From the NCBI RefSeq assembly GCF_900162725.1, contig NZ_LT799418.1:3938378-4002377 (forward strand): a DNA stretch of 64,000 nt. The letters are read 5' to 3'. Position 1 is the stretch's first letter; every line of letters begins with the position of its first letter. The notes under the pieces are model-generated. The model did not search any database and had not been told where the DNA came from. It saw only the letters and a program-made list of their open reading frames with translations. The DNA is from Parabacteroides sp. Marseille-P3160 (GTDB lineage Bacteria; Bacteroidota; Bacteroidia; Bacteroidales; Tannerellaceae). Below, piece by piece: positions 1 to 9,340 of the stretch. The position numbers and the translations under genes are program-made.

Positions 1-1
1 G

Positions 2-3000
2 TTCAAACGGAAAATGGTATTTACGACCGTCCGTTTGTTCGGTTTCTCCGTCCACCTCCGGAAAGCCGATCCCCAAAGTCCGCTGAACCTCCAGTTCCTG
101 CTCGACGCTTTTGCTTCCAAAGACAGCACAAAAAAGAACCCGAATATCGAACTACGATTCAATTCCATCCTTTTACGAAGGGGACATTTCCATTATGACA
201 TCGCAAGCGAACCGGCGACGCCGGGCAAATTCAATGCCCGGCACGTCGATGTAAAAAATATTACGGCGAAGATGTCACTGAAAGCCTTTACGGCGGACAG
301 CCTGAACGCCAGTATAAACCGCCTCAGCCTGGAAGAAAGCTCCGGACTAAAGATCAGGAATTTATCCGCCCAGATGGCTGGAAATAAAGAATCCGTAACA
401 GTAAAAAACCTGGAACTTCTCCTGCCGAAAACCTCTTTCAAGATAATGCATGCCGGGATTAAGACGGCAGGTATAGACAGCCTCAGCCAACTTTTCAATG
501 CTGCTCCGATCGATTTGGAGGTCAGTCCGTCGCAGATTTACCTGCAGGATTTGAGCGCCCTGGTTCCGGCGTTCAGGTATTTCACCGACCGGATCGACCT
601 TTCGGCGCATGCTTCGGGTACAATCAATGATATCCACGTGCGTAATTTAAAGGTAAACTACGATAATGAGAAAATCGCCTTGACCGGCAATACGCATCTG
701 AAAGATGTTACGACCCCTCAACGCACCTACCTCCACGGGGAGGTCAGTCGGCTTCATATCACGGAGGAAGGCTTGGCCCGGATCCTTAAGAACTTCGGGG
801 AAAAGCCGATCAAACTGCCGGAAGAAGTCAGCCGGCTGGGGGATTTGGATTTCAAAGGAGAGATCTCCGGATTGTTAGATAATTTGATTGCTTACGGGGA
901 GCTAAAGTCCGCCATCGGTTCGGTTCAGACCGACCTGAGTATCGGCCGTGACAAAGCCCGGAATATAGCGTTGGCTCTGAAAGGGAAGATTGCCTCTACG
1001 GAACTTCAGGTAGATCGCCTGTTCAAGGAAGGCAATCCTTATGGGAAAGTACGGTTTTCCATCGAATTAGACGTAAAGCGCCCCTCGGGAGGAAATTTCT
1101 CCGGATATGCCAAAGCAGCGATCAGCAAGCTGGAATACAAAGGTTATGAATATAAAAATATCCAGATCTCCGGTGATTTCAATAAGAATGAATTCGACGG
1201 CATATTGGAGGTAAACGACGAAAACGTACAGTTGTATGCCGAAGGCATGTTCAACACGCAACACAAGAATCCGGCCTTCAATTTCAGCGCAAGGGTCCGC
1301 CATTTCCGTCCGGATAAACTGCATCTTCTGAATAAGGATAAGGAGACGGAGCTTGCATTTTCTCTGCAAGCAGACTTTACAGGAAACAATATTGACAACC
1401 TGGAAGGAAGCATCCGGATGGATAGTTTGTCCTTCCATACCGCTTCCGGTAATTTCGAACTGGACAGGCTGCTGGTCGAGGCTTCAGGACATTCGGGAAA
1501 CCGGGGTTTGTCGATTCATTCTCAACTTCTGAACGGTGAGATAACCGGCGCCTATTCGTTTTCCGGGCTGACTTCCAGCCTACTACGGACGACTAAACAT
1601 TTCTTGCCTTCCCTGATTGAAACCAAGCAAGGAAAAGAGAAGAAAAAAGCGAATGAGGAAAACAACTTTAACTTATCCCTGACCATACAAAACACGGAAG
1701 CGCTGAGTAATGCCCTTCAGCTTCCGGTTACGATCCTCAATGGATTCCGCTTGGTAGGGGAATATAATGACAAAATTGACCGCTTCCGCTTTGAAGGCTT
1801 CCTTCCGAAATACAGACTGGGCAAATCGGATTTTGAATCCGGTTATTTCATCGCCGAAAACAGGGACGACAAAGCAACCCTTCAACTCCGGATGACCCAA
1901 ATCAACAATAAGGGCGTAAGGAATTATTTTGAAATCAAGGGAGACGCAGCCAATGACAAGATCAATACGCTGTTAAGTTGGGAAAATAGCCAAAAAAGTT
2001 TGTACAAGGGAGAATTGTCGGCGTCTGCCGTTTTCGTTAAGGAAGAAAACGAGAAGCAGCGTCCTTTCCTCAGGACGGAAATCACCATGAACGAAGGTTC
2101 GCTCATTGTAAACGATTCGATATGGAAGGTCGAACCGGCTTCCATCACCATCACAAAAGGAAATGTCCGAATAGACAACTTCTACATCTCGCGAAAAGAC
2201 CAGCATCTACGTATCGACGGGGTGGTCTCGGATAATGCATACGAAACAATGAGCGTCGAATTGAAAGATATAGAACTAAGTTATATCTTCGACATCATCA
2301 ATATCAAGGCCTTGGCTTTCGGCGGACGGGCTACGGGGACATTCCATCTGAATGATCTTTACCATAGCCGGATTATTAATACGGACCTGGAGGTCGAACA
2401 CTTTTCATTTAACCAAGTGGAAGTAGGACGCCTGAACCTGTTCAGCGAATGGGACAACGAACAACAAGGGATCCTGATGCTGGGAAGTATCTATAAGAAC
2501 GATACGACATGGACCGATGTCAACGGTTATATCTTCCCGGTAGGTGAGAAGGAAGGGCTTTCCCTTTATTTCGACGCAAACGACATCAACATTGCCTTCC
2601 TGCAACCTTTTGTGCAGACCGTGGCAAAAAACATACAGGGAAATGGCTCCGGAAAAGTGCATCTGTTCGGCCCGTTCAGCGACCTGACTGTCGAAGGGGA
2701 CGCTTATATCAGGGAAGGTGGCTTCGGCATCGACTTTACAGGGACTTATTACACCTTCTCGGACTCGATCCACATGACTCCTTCTTCCATCCGGGCAAGC
2801 AACCTGACCCTATACGACAGCGAAGGGAACAAGGGAACCGCCGACTTGACGGTCAACCATCACAACTTTGAGGACCTTTCTTTTCATATAAACGTCCTGG
2901 CAAATCAAATGTTACTCTACGACGTAACCGAAAAGAAGAATCCGCAGATACACGGGAAAGCTTACGGAAGCGGCTCGGCGGTCATCAAGGGAAATGAAAA

Positions 3001-4243
3001 GCTCGTCGATCTCGATGTTTCCATGCAAAGCAACCCCAATACAAAAATTTATCTGAACTTTATGGATGCTACGACGGCTGAAGAATATGATTTCATCCAG
3101 TTTGTCAATAAGGATACGATGCGACTGGCTTCGAATGATTCCACAACCAATAGCTCTCCCGGTCCGCGGCTCGACACGAGTACGGAAATCCGGATGAACT
3201 TCAACCTGGATGTTACGCCGGACGCTCAGATCGAATTCATGATGGATCCGGCTTCGGGCGATAAAATTATCGGTAACGGAAGCGGGAATCTGCAAATACA
3301 ATACGGGACCAGATCGAATCTGGCGATGTTCGGAGGACTGACCATCCAAAGCGGGAACTATGATTTCAGCATGCAGCAAATCATCCACAAGGATTTTAAG
3401 ATAAGGGAGGGCAGTACAATCAATTTCCATGGCGATCCCAATGATGCCAATCTGAATATCAATGCGATCTATAATGTGACAGCCAATCTGGGCGATCTCG
3501 ACCAATCCCTTCTGATTGAAAGCGCCCGTACCAATATTCCGGTGAACTGTGTGCTGTTGATCGAAGGAAGATTGCAAAATCCTTCGATTTCGTTTAATCT
3601 GGAACTTCCCAGCTCGACCGAAGAACTGGAGCAAAAAGTAAAAGCCTATGTCGATACGGAAGATATGATGACACGCCAGATAGTCTATCTATTGGTTCTT
3701 AATAAATTCTATACGCCGGACTATTCCAAGAACACAACCCGTTCCAGCGAATTCAGCGCCGTGGCCTCGTCGGCCGTATCTTCCCAACTCTCTGAGATTC
3801 TAAGCAGCTTTACGGATAAAGTACAAATCGGGACCAACATACGCGCCAGCCAGGATGGCGTTACGGATACCGAAGTAGAAATGCTGCTTTCCAGCCAACT
3901 ATTGGATAACCGTCTTCTGATCAACGGAAACATCGGTTATAAGAACAATACATTCCAGCAAAATGCCTTCATCGGTGAATTCGATATGGAATACAAGCTG
4001 ACTCGCAGGGGAGATATCCGCCTGAAAGCCTACAATCACGCTAATGATATGTACCGTTACAAGCAGACCGCCCTGACTAAACAGGGAATCGGTATTATGT
4101 ATCGGAAAGATTTTACGGATTTCTCCGATTTATTCCAATGGAAAAAGTCAATCCCGGTTTTTGCTTTGCCGCCCGATACGATTCCGAACGGAAAGAAAGA
4201 TTCGATCCCATTAAAGAAAGACGGTTCGGAAGGAGGAAAGTAA
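2..4243 (+). CDS. tamB: TamB/AsmA-like translocation and assembly module protein (5' partial)
   Basis: Large beta-rich protein (over 1410 residues in the window) of the TamB/DUF490 family, which bridges inner and outer membrane and is linked to outer-membrane protein or phospholipid transport. The body is made of repeated amphipathic beta segments typical of AsmA-like/bridge-like lipid-transfer proteins. The C-terminal third (about residues 950-1385) has the TamB signature pattern, including the stretch around DFKIREGSTINFHGDP and PSISFNLELPSS. The reading frame is open to the window edge (FKRK precedes the first Met at 14), so the usual N-terminal membrane anchor lies outside; the ATG at 14 is an internal Met. 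It ends convergently with lipB, overlapping it by 33 bases. Family identity is from sequence pattern; the exact cargo in Bacteroidales is not shown by the sequence. Confidence 0.85.
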   Translation, partial: FKRKMVFTTVRLFGFSVHLRKADPQSPLNLQFLLDAFASKDSTKKNPNIELRFNSILLRRGHFHYDIASEPATPGKFNARHVDVKNITAKMSLKAFTADSLNASINRLSLEESSGLKIRNLSAQMAGNKESVTVKNLELLLPKTSFKIMHAGIKTAGIDSLSQLFNAAPIDLEVSPSQIYLQDLSALVPAFRYFTDRIDLSAHASGTINDIHVRNLKVNYDNEKIALTGNTHLKDVTTPQRTYLHGEVSRLHITEEGLARILKNFGEKPIKLPEEVSRLGDLDFKGEISGLLDNLIAYGELKSAIGSVQTDLSIGRDKARNIALALKGKIASTELQVDRLFKEGNPYGKVRFSIELDVKRPSGGNFSGYAKAAISKLEYKGYEYKNIQISGDFNKNEFDGILEVNDENVQLYAEGMFNTQHKNPAFNFSARVRHFRPDKLHLLNKDKETELAFSLQADFTGNNIDNLEGSIRMDSLSFHTASGNFELDRLLVEASGHSGNRGLSIHSQLLNGEITGAYSFSGLTSSLLRTTKHFLPSLIETKQGKEKKKANEENNFNLSLTIQNTEALSNALQLPVTILNGFRLVGEYNDKIDRFRFEGFLPKYRLGKSDFESGYFIAENRDDKATLQLRMTQINNKGVRNYFEIKGDAANDKINTLLSWENSQKSLYKGELSASAVFVKEENEKQRPFLRTEITMNEGSLIVNDSIWKVEPASITITKGNVRIDNFYISRKDQHLRIDGVVSDNAYETMSVELKDIELSYIFDIINIKALAFGGRATGTFHLNDLYHSRIINTDLEVEHFSFNQVEVGRLNLFSEWDNEQQGILMLGSIYKNDTTWTDVNGYIFPVGEKEGLSLYFDANDINIAFLQPFVQTVAKNIQGNGSGKVHLFGPFSDLTVEGDAYIREGGFGIDFTGTYYTFSDSIHMTPSSIRASNLTLYDSEGNKGTADLTVNHHNFEDLSFHINVLANQMLLYDVTEKKNPQIHGKAYGSGSAVIKGNEKLVDLDVSMQSNPNTKIYLNFMDATTAEEYDFIQFVNKDTMRLASNDSTTNSSPGPRLDTSTEIRMNFNLDVTPDAQIEFMMDPASGDKIIGNGSGNLQIQYGTRSNLAMFGGLTIQSGNYDFSMQQIIHKDFKIREGSTINFHGDPNDANLNINAIYNVTANLGDLDQSLLIESARTNIPVNCVLLIEGRLQNPSISFNLELPSSTEELEQKVKAYVDTEDMMTRQIVYLLVLNKFYTPDYSKNTTRSSEFSAVASSAVSSQLSEILSSFTDKVQIGTNIRASQDGVTDTEVEMLLSSQLLDNRLLINGNIGYKNNTFQQNAFIGEFDMEYKLTRRGDIRLKAYNHANDMYRYKQTALTKQGIGIMYRKDFTDFSDLFQWKKSIPVFALPPDTIPNGKKDSIPLKKDGSEGGK

Positions 4244-4882
4244 CCGCTCTTTCGCCAAACTCATATCCTGGAGATTCCCCAGTTCGTTAGCCAACGACGT
4301 GACTCCCTTATCCACAAAACCGCAAGGATGAATCAGGGAATAATATTTCAGGTCCGTATTGATATTTAAGGCAAATCCGTGCATCGTCACAAACCGGCTG
4401 CTCTTTACCCCGATGGCGCAAATCTTACGTTCCTTCCCCGGAATCATCGTATCCAGCCACACACCGGTCGCCCCCGGCAAACGTTCGCCGGCAATGCCGT
4501 ATCCGGCAAGAAAGCGGATTATCACTTCCTCCAATAAATGGATATATTGCTTTAATCCGCAATGGAAAGTCTCCAGATCAAAAACAGGATATCCTGTGAT
4601 TTGGCCCGGGCCATGATAAGTGATATCCCCTCCCCTGTTAATATGGTAATACGAAATGCCGTGTTCAGCCAGTAAGGATTCCGGGACTAAAAGATTCGAT
4701 TCATTCCCGCTCTTGCCCAAAGTAAATACGGGCGGGTGCTCGCAAAAATACAAGCGGTTTTCACCGGCCTGCCCGCTCGCCTTTGCCTGCAGCAATTCTT
4801 CAAAGGCTGTTGTCTGGATGGCCAAGGCTTCAGGATAGCCTATCTTGTCTAAATCGATAAAACGAAATTTTTCCATTTCCAT
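4211..4882 (-). CDS. lipB: octanoyltransferase LipB
   Basis: Lipoyl(octanoyl) transferase, moving octanoate from acyl carrier protein to lipoyl domains of 2-oxoacid dehydrogenases and the glycine cleavage H protein in the cytoplasm. The 223-residue length fits the family. Visible signatures are RGGDITYHGPGQ near residues 83-94, the lysine in KICAIG (about K153) and the catalytic-type cysteine in HPCGF (about C187). The ATG at 4882 directly abuts the mtgA stop codon with no gap, so translation is probably coupled; a second Met two codons in is an alternative start. It is the last gene of a leftward run that begins at bamD, and its 3' end overlaps the end of tamB. Confidence 0.96.
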   Translation of the reverse strand: MEMEKFRFIDLDKIGYPEALAIQTTAFEELLQAKASGQAGENRLYFCEHPPVFTLGKSGNESNLLVPESLLAEHGISYYHINRGGDITYHGPGQITGYPVFDLETFHCGLKQYIHLLEEVIIRFLAGYGIAGERLPGATGVWLDTMIPGKERKICAIGVKSSRFVTMHGFALNINTDLKYYSLIHPCGFVDKGVTSLANELGNLQDMSLAKERLLSSFRTVFL

Positions 4883-5614
4883 TTACTTTTCCCTTCTGTT
4901 TTGTTTTTGGATTTTCTCCCGGCTCGGAGAATTATACCCCATGTCGACTGTCTCCAACTTTCGCATCAATGAAAGAATGGCGCCTTGCCGCTGTAGCATA
5001 TACCGGGACGGACGCGCCGAATTAAATCGTCGGGGATTCGGCAAAGTGGCGGCAATCAAAGCACATTCCGAACGTGTAAGCCGGTAGGCCGACTTGTTGA
5101 AATGGGCGAGCGCCACCGCCTCCGCGCCGTAAATGCCGTCTCCCATCTCTATGGAATTCAAATAGACTTCCATGATTCGCTCTTTACTCCAAAGGAGTTC
5201 AATCAAAAAAGTAAAATAAGCTTCAAACCCTTTCCGCAGATAACTTTTATGCGGCAGCAAAAACACGTTCTTGGCTGTCTGTTGGGAGATCGTGCTCGCC
5301 CCTCTCACCCGGCGGCCTTGTCTGGCTTCCTTGCGCGCTTTTTTAATTTCTTTCAGATCGAAACCGCTATGTTCCAGGAAACGGTTGTCTTCAGAAGCGA
5401 CAACCGCCTGCGCCAAGGCCTGCGGAATCAGATCCATCGGGATCCAGTGATGGGATAGCTTCAACGGTTTATCTTCCCTCATCTGTTCATACAAACGTAC
5501 AAACATCAAAGGGGTGAAATAGACCGGTATAAACCGGTATATAACGACCATTGCGAGGCTGGAAAAAAACAGAAACAACGCAAGGTTCCGGCACCAACGG
5601 AGAAGTCGTTTCAT
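4883..5614 (-). CDS. mtgA: monofunctional biosynthetic peptidoglycan transglycosylase
   Basis: GT51 glycosyltransferase that polymerises lipid II into glycan strands at the periplasmic face of the inner membrane. It has 243 residues, a single N-terminal membrane segment (about residues 10-30), then the family motifs: [16 protein letters not shown] with the catalytic Glu, [13 protein letters not shown], and [15 protein letters not shown] followed by GIYGAEA. No penicillin-binding transpeptidase domain follows, which separates it from bifunctional PBPs. It sits 13 bases downstream of the DUF4293 gene and abuts lipB, consistent with one operon. Confidence 0.95.
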   Translation of the reverse strand: MKRLLRWCRNLALFLFFSSLAMVVIYRFIPVYFTPLMFVRLYEQMREDKPLKLSHHWIPMDLIPQALAQAVVASEDNRFLEHSGFDLKEIKKARKEARQGRRVRGASTISQQTAKNVFLLPHKSYLRKGFEAYFTFLIELLWSKERIMEVYLNSIEMGDGIYGAEAVALAHFNKSAYRLTRSECALIAATLPNPRRFNSARPSRYMLQRQGAILSLMRKLETVDMGYNSPSREKIQKQNRREK

Positions 5615-5627
5615 GCTTATTCCTTTC

Positions 5628-6089
5628 TTATCTCAAGCGGTTCAATGAACGTATTAAGGCTTCGTCCGCTTTAATTTTGCGGACGGCAAGATAATAAAGT
5701 ACCAAGTCGATCAACGGAAAAGCGATTGCAATCTTCATCTGAAACGGCATCTCCTCCGCCTGCTCCTTGAATGAGGAAAGGTAGTAAGCCAGTAAGGCAT
5801 AGAATAGAACGATCAGAAAAGAATTAATATTGGAAAGCAATATCTGGCGCTTTCTGTTTTTATACAAGAATATCGTTATGAATGCAATCAAAGCAATCAG
5901 AAGGGTCAAGCCGGCCAGAGGCAAACTGCTGTAAACCGTCTCCGGTGGAGAAGCAAGCGTTTTCATGCCGAACACTGTCGCCTCATAAGACACATTGTTA
6001 AATAAAGCGCCCCCTAACGGCAAAAACAAAGTAAGGACGGTTAATATCGTTATTAACAGTAAGTATAAGGACTGTATTCTCTGTATCAT
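5628..6089 (-). CDS. DUF4293 family membrane protein
   Basis: Small integral membrane protein of 153 residues with four hydrophobic segments (around residues 7-28, 55-78, 84-105 and 122-138). It starts [12 protein letters not shown], the typical opening of the Bacteroidota family DUF4293. Its function is unknown. It lies between the omega-subunit gene and mtgA in the same direction; the 79-base gap to the omega gene is the widest in this operon. The bamD-omega-DUF4293 order is commonly conserved in Bacteroidales (recalled, not checked here). Confidence 0.85.
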   Translation of the reverse strand: MIQRIQSLYLLLITILTVLTLFLPLGGALFNNVSYEATVFGMKTLASPPETVYSSLPLAGLTLLIALIAFITIFLYKNRKRQILLSNINSFLIVLFYALLAYYLSSFKEQAEEMPFQMKIAIAFPLIDLVLYYLAVRKIKADEALIRSLNRLR

Positions 6090-6168
6090 ATCGTTTCTTC
6101 ATTTGAATTATAAATGAAAGGCCGACTCATTACTGGTCAGCCCTCCCCGATTGTTTCTTTGATCTGCC

Positions 6169-6501
6169 TTAGAGACTGTTCTTTTCCTTGGCCGGATTCT
6201 TGTAATATATTTTCCCTTCTTCATATTCCTGTGCCGCAATCAAAGTCGGCTTCGGCAATTTTTCGTAATAACGGGAAATTTCTATCTGTTCTCTATTTTC
6301 AAACACTTCCTCCAGGTTATCATTGTAAGAGGCAAACTCCTGCAATTTCTTTTCCAGTTCCTGCTTCATTTCGACGCTAATCTGATTGGCACGTTTCCCA
6401 ATGATGACCACTGTTTCGTATATGTTACCCGTATCTTCACAGAATCTCATCATATCGCGCGTAATCGTAGTCGTCGGTGCGTTCGATTTTTTGTAATCCA
6501 T
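6169..6501 (-). CDS. rpoZ: RNA polymerase omega/Rpb6-like subunit
   Basis: Protein of 110 residues matching the Bacteroidetes form of the RNA polymerase omega subunit (Rpb6-like fold). The start MDYKKSNAPTT, the central RANQI motif and the ending LIAAQEYEEGKIYYKNPA are characteristic. It stabilises RNA polymerase by clamping the beta' subunit. It follows bamD by 20 bases on the minus strand and is probably co-transcribed with it. Confidence 0.87.
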   Translation of the reverse strand: MDYKKSNAPTTTITRDMMRFCEDTGNIYETVVIIGKRANQISVEMKQELEKKLQEFASYNDNLEEVFENREQIEISRYYEKLPKPTLIAAQEYEEGKIYYKNPAKEKNSL

Positions 6502-6521
6502 CTTTTTATCTATAAATTAAA

Positions 6522-7337
6522 TTAGTATGCACTTGTAATATGGGAATTGGCGTATTCGTAATAACGCTGTATTTCCTTCACGTATTTGCCTTCCGGAAAC
6601 TCATTCATATAATTGAAATATTCGTCCACGACCTCCCGGTAACGCCCTTGCAAACGTTCCTCTACACTGACCAGAGCTAACTCATATTTCGAACGGATCA
6701 TCAATACCATGAAGTCTTCCCGGTATTTCGAATAGGGATAATCCTTCAACGCATTCTGAACGGCAATTACACAGGAAAGATAGTTATTTCCCATATAAGT
6801 TCCTAAATTATAATATAAGCGGGCGGCCATAAACTCCTTATAAGCCAACTTTTCCTGAAGTTCGAACAAAATATCCTGCGCCTGTTTGGCCCGTTCGCTC
6901 TGGGGATAATACTCCATATAGAGTTGCATCTGATTGATGGCCTCGTAGGTCTGCTTTTGATCCAGCCTCGGGTCCGGAGAATCCAGATACAATCCGTAGC
7001 CGGAATAGAAACGGGCTAACTCCGTGTATTCCCCTTTCGGATAGGTCGTATAATAGGTATTGAAATACTGGGAAGCCGTTTGATAATCTTTCTGCCCGTA
7101 ATAACTTTGGGCCAATAGGTATAACGACTCCTCCGCATTCTTCGTTCCCTTAAAGATTGTCACCAGTTCCTCCAGTAAGGTAGCCGATTTCGTATATTGC
7201 TTCGCATTGAAATATTTCTTTGCATAAGAATATTTTTGCTCATAGTCCGTACTCTTCAAGATCTTGTTGTACTCCCCGCAAGCAGAGAACGTCAGCAAGA
7301 CCAAGCTCATCATCCATAAAAAAACAATCTTTTTCAT
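6522..7337 (-). CDS. bamD: outer membrane protein assembly factor BamD
   Basis: Lipoprotein of 271 residues with a signal peptide ending in a lipobox-like TFSACG (cysteine about residue 20), so it is lipid-anchored, most likely to the periplasmic face of the outer membrane. The mature part is tetratricopeptide-like helical repeats (YSYAKKYFNAKQYTKSATLLEEL; YLLAQSYYGQKDY; QLYMEYYPQSERAKQA), as in BamD/YfiO, which works with BamA to insert beta-barrel proteins. It is the first gene of the leftward operon and has a Bacteroidota -7 box 19-26 bases upstream. Confidence 0.93.
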   Translation of the reverse strand: MKKIVFLWMMSLVLLTFSACGEYNKILKSTDYEQKYSYAKKYFNAKQYTKSATLLEELVTIFKGTKNAEESLYLLAQSYYGQKDYQTASQYFNTYYTTYPKGEYTELARFYSGYGLYLDSPDPRLDQKQTYEAINQMQLYMEYYPQSERAKQAQDILFELQEKLAYKEFMAARLYYNLGTYMGNNYLSCVIAVQNALKDYPYSKYREDFMVLMIRSKYELALVSVEERLQGRYREVVDEYFNYMNEFPEGKYVKEIQRYYEYANSHITSAY

Positions 7338-7355
7338 TCAACCCCTTTTAGCGGA

Positions 7356-7363
7356 CAAAGGTA
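7356..7363 (-). promoter_or_regulatory. -7 promoter box for bamD operon
   Basis: On the minus strand the sequence reads TACCTTTG, an exact match to the Bacteroidota -7 consensus TAnnTTTG, placed just upstream of the bamD ATG so the leader would be only about a dozen bases. The -33 element is not convincing. Confidence 0.6.
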
Positions 7364-7403
7364 ATATTTCCATTCTTAAGTAATAGCATGAAAACGTTAA
7401 TAA

Positions 7404-7829
7404 TTACAACTTATACAGCTCGCTGGCCGCCAGAAGTTCTATTTTATTTGCTTTCAAGACTTCCAGGCAGGCGTCTACATCTTCCGGCCGGAGAATAACA
7501 TGCGCCACCTCCCCCTGTGAAAAGGCATACATATATTCAAGGAACAGGCCCGCGCGGGTAATCAGTTCCATGATCTTTCCCAAAGCGCCCGGCTGGTTCG
7601 GGCATTGGATGCAAACGACATCCGTCACATTCACGGCATACATTTTGTCGCGTAAAACCCGGATCGCCTCATCCGTGTCCGAAACAATCAGGCGAAGAAT
7701 GCCGAAATCGGAATTTTCCGAAACCGTAAACGCCGTCATATTCACCCCCGCCTCGCCTAACAGCTTGGCTACTTCCGTGAAGCGCCCTTTCTTGTTTTCT
7801 AAAAAAATAGATAATTGTTTAATTAGCAT
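7404..7829 (-). CDS. tandem ACT-domain protein
   Basis: Protein of 141 residues made of two ACT domains: residues 1-68 (MLIKQLSIFLENKKGRF with a GEAGVNMTAF helix) and about 70-141 (VVCIQCPNQPGALGKIMELI). ACT domains bind small ligands, usually amino acids. It lies 21 bases downstream of the phenylacetate-CoA ligase gene in the same direction; this pairing recurs in Bacteroidales and suggests a role in sensing aromatic amino acids or their oxo/aryl-acid derivatives (inference). No catalytic domain is attached. Confidence 0.87.
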   Translation of the reverse strand: MLIKQLSIFLENKKGRFTEVAKLLGEAGVNMTAFTVSENSDFGILRLIVSDTDEAIRVLRDKMYAVNVTDVVCIQCPNQPGALGKIMELITRAGLFLEYMYAFSQGEVAHVILRPEDVDACLEVLKANKIELLAASELYKL

Positions 7830-7850
7830 CGCTGAAATCGTTTTCTTGGA

Positions 7851-9152
7851 TTAAACAAATTTACGTTTATCAATCACCCGTTTCGCCTTTCCCTGGCTAC
7901 GCTCGATACTTCGGGGCTCGACCAACTTGACGGTCGGCCGCAGCCCGATAACACTCTGCATGCGGTCGGCAATTTTCTTTTGCATCGCCAGCAGTTTCCC
8001 CATTTCGTCCGTATAAAACTCGGAACGTACTTCCACTTGCACCTCAAAGGTATCCGTATTATTCACACGGTCGACCACTATCAAATAATGCGGTTCGAAT
8101 TCTTCCAATTCGAGGATCACAGCCTCCACTTGCGAAGGGAACACATTTACTCCACGGATGATCAGCATATCATCGCTTCGTCCCAAAATGCGGTCCATAC
8201 GCACCGCCGTACGCCCGCAAGCGCATTTTTCGTAATGAAGAGCTGTCAGATCACGCGTACGATAACGGATCATCGGCATCCCCTCTTTTGTCAACGTGGT
8301 AAAGACCAGTTCACCGGGATGCCCGGGCTCTACCGGCTGCAAGGTCTCAGGATCGATGATCTCGGGATAAAAATGATCCTCCCACAAATGAGTCCCGCCC
8401 TGATATTCACATTCGCAGCCTACTCCCGGCCCGGTAATTTCCGTCAGCCCGTAGATATCATAAGCCTTGATTCCCAATTTTTCTTCGATCTCCTTCCGCA
8501 TATTCTCCGTCCAGGGTTCGGCTCCGAAGATTCCGACTTTCAACTGAAAGTTCTCCCGCGGGATTCCGGAATCCTTGATGGCCTCCGCCAGGAACAGGGC
8601 ATAGGAAGGCGTGCAGGCCAATGCTTTGGCGCCAAAATCATGCATCAACTGGATCTGTTTCTGCGTATTGCCACTGCTCATCGGAATCACTGTACCGCCG
8701 ATCTGCTCGACGCCTGCATGCAGGCCCAGCCCTCCCGTAAACAGCCCGTAGCCATAGGATACCTGCACCAAATCCTGTTTGCTGATCCCATAGGCATAAA
8801 GGCAACGCGCTACCGCTTCTTTCCAAATAGATAGATCTTTACGCGTATAACCTACGACAATCGGCTTCCCGGTAGTTCCCGAAGAAGCGTGCAACCGCAC
8901 AATTTCGGACATCGGCACCGCCATCAGCCCGAAAGGATAGTTGTCGCGCAGATCCTGTTTGACCGTAAAGGGCAATTTTGCGATATCGTCAATGGATTGG
9001 ATATCCTCGGGCGTAAGGCCCAGTTCCTGCATCTTCCGGCGATAAAACGGCGTGTTATGATATACCCTTTCAACGACTTGTCTCAATCGTATACTCTGCA
9101 GCTTCCGCATATCCTCGCGAGGCATACATTCTATTGTTTCGTTCCAGATCAT
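7851..9152 (-). CDS. paaK: phenylacetate-CoA ligase
   Basis: Adenylate-forming enzyme of 433 residues that activates aryl acids (phenylacetate and probably indoleacetate-type acids) to CoA thioesters using ATP. The AMP-binding loop is ASSGTTGKPIVVGYT (about residues 90-104), with further family motifs YGLTEITGPGVGCEC, RTRDLT and the C-terminal GRSDDMLIIRGVNVFPSQVE. The length is usual for PaaK. With the downstream ACT protein it forms a two-gene operon. In this group the enzyme is often used together with indolepyruvate ferredoxin oxidoreductase, which is not in the window. Confidence 0.93.
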   Translation of the reverse strand: MIWNETIECMPREDMRKLQSIRLRQVVERVYHNTPFYRRKMQELGLTPEDIQSIDDIAKLPFTVKQDLRDNYPFGLMAVPMSEIVRLHASSGTTGKPIVVGYTRKDLSIWKEAVARCLYAYGISKQDLVQVSYGYGLFTGGLGLHAGVEQIGGTVIPMSSGNTQKQIQLMHDFGAKALACTPSYALFLAEAIKDSGIPRENFQLKVGIFGAEPWTENMRKEIEEKLGIKAYDIYGLTEITGPGVGCECEYQGGTHLWEDHFYPEIIDPETLQPVEPGHPGELVFTTLTKEGMPMIRYRTRDLTALHYEKCACGRTAVRMDRILGRSDDMLIIRGVNVFPSQVEAVILELEEFEPHYLIVVDRVNNTDTFEVQVEVRSEFYTDEMGKLLAMQKKIADRMQSVIGLRPTVKLVEPRSIERSQGKAKRVIDKRKFV

Positions 9153-9185
9153 TTTGTTTTTCGATGGCTAATAGTTTACGGAACA

Positions 9186-9215
9186 CAAAGCTACAAAAAG
9201 ATACAGTATAACCAA
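9186..9215 (-). promoter_or_regulatory. promoter for paaK
   Basis: Minus-strand -33-like TTGG (9215-9212), an 18-base spacer and -7 box TAGCTTTG (9193-9186), about 33 bases upstream of the paaK ATG. This matches the Bacteroidota sigma-ABfr promoter layout. Confidence 0.6.
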
Positions 9216-9272
9216 TAAAACCGGGGATGTTTATTTTCTGCGGCGATTTATTAAAATACCCTGATTATGGTA

Positions 9273-9303
9273 TTGGGTAAATAGCAGAAAAAACATACTT
9301 TTG
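9273..9303 (+). promoter_or_regulatory. promoter for cysK
   Basis: TTGG at 9273-9276, a 19-base spacer and -7 box TACTTTTG at 9296-9303, which fits the Bacteroidota consensus. Transcription would start near 9310, giving a leader of about 30 bases before the cysK ATG at 9341. Confidence 0.65.
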
Positions 9304-9340
9304 TCCGTATGAGAATAAAACAGTCAAAAACATTAATGCC

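Noticed and set aside
2912..3634. A 240-residue minus-strand reading frame opposite tamB
   Set aside because: It lies wholly inside the TamB coding region, has a composition typical of antisense translation and no family-like motifs.
7980..8834. A 284-residue plus-strand frame opposite paaK
   Set aside because: PaaK on the minus strand is intact with strong motifs; the His/Gln-rich plus-strand translation looks like antisense.
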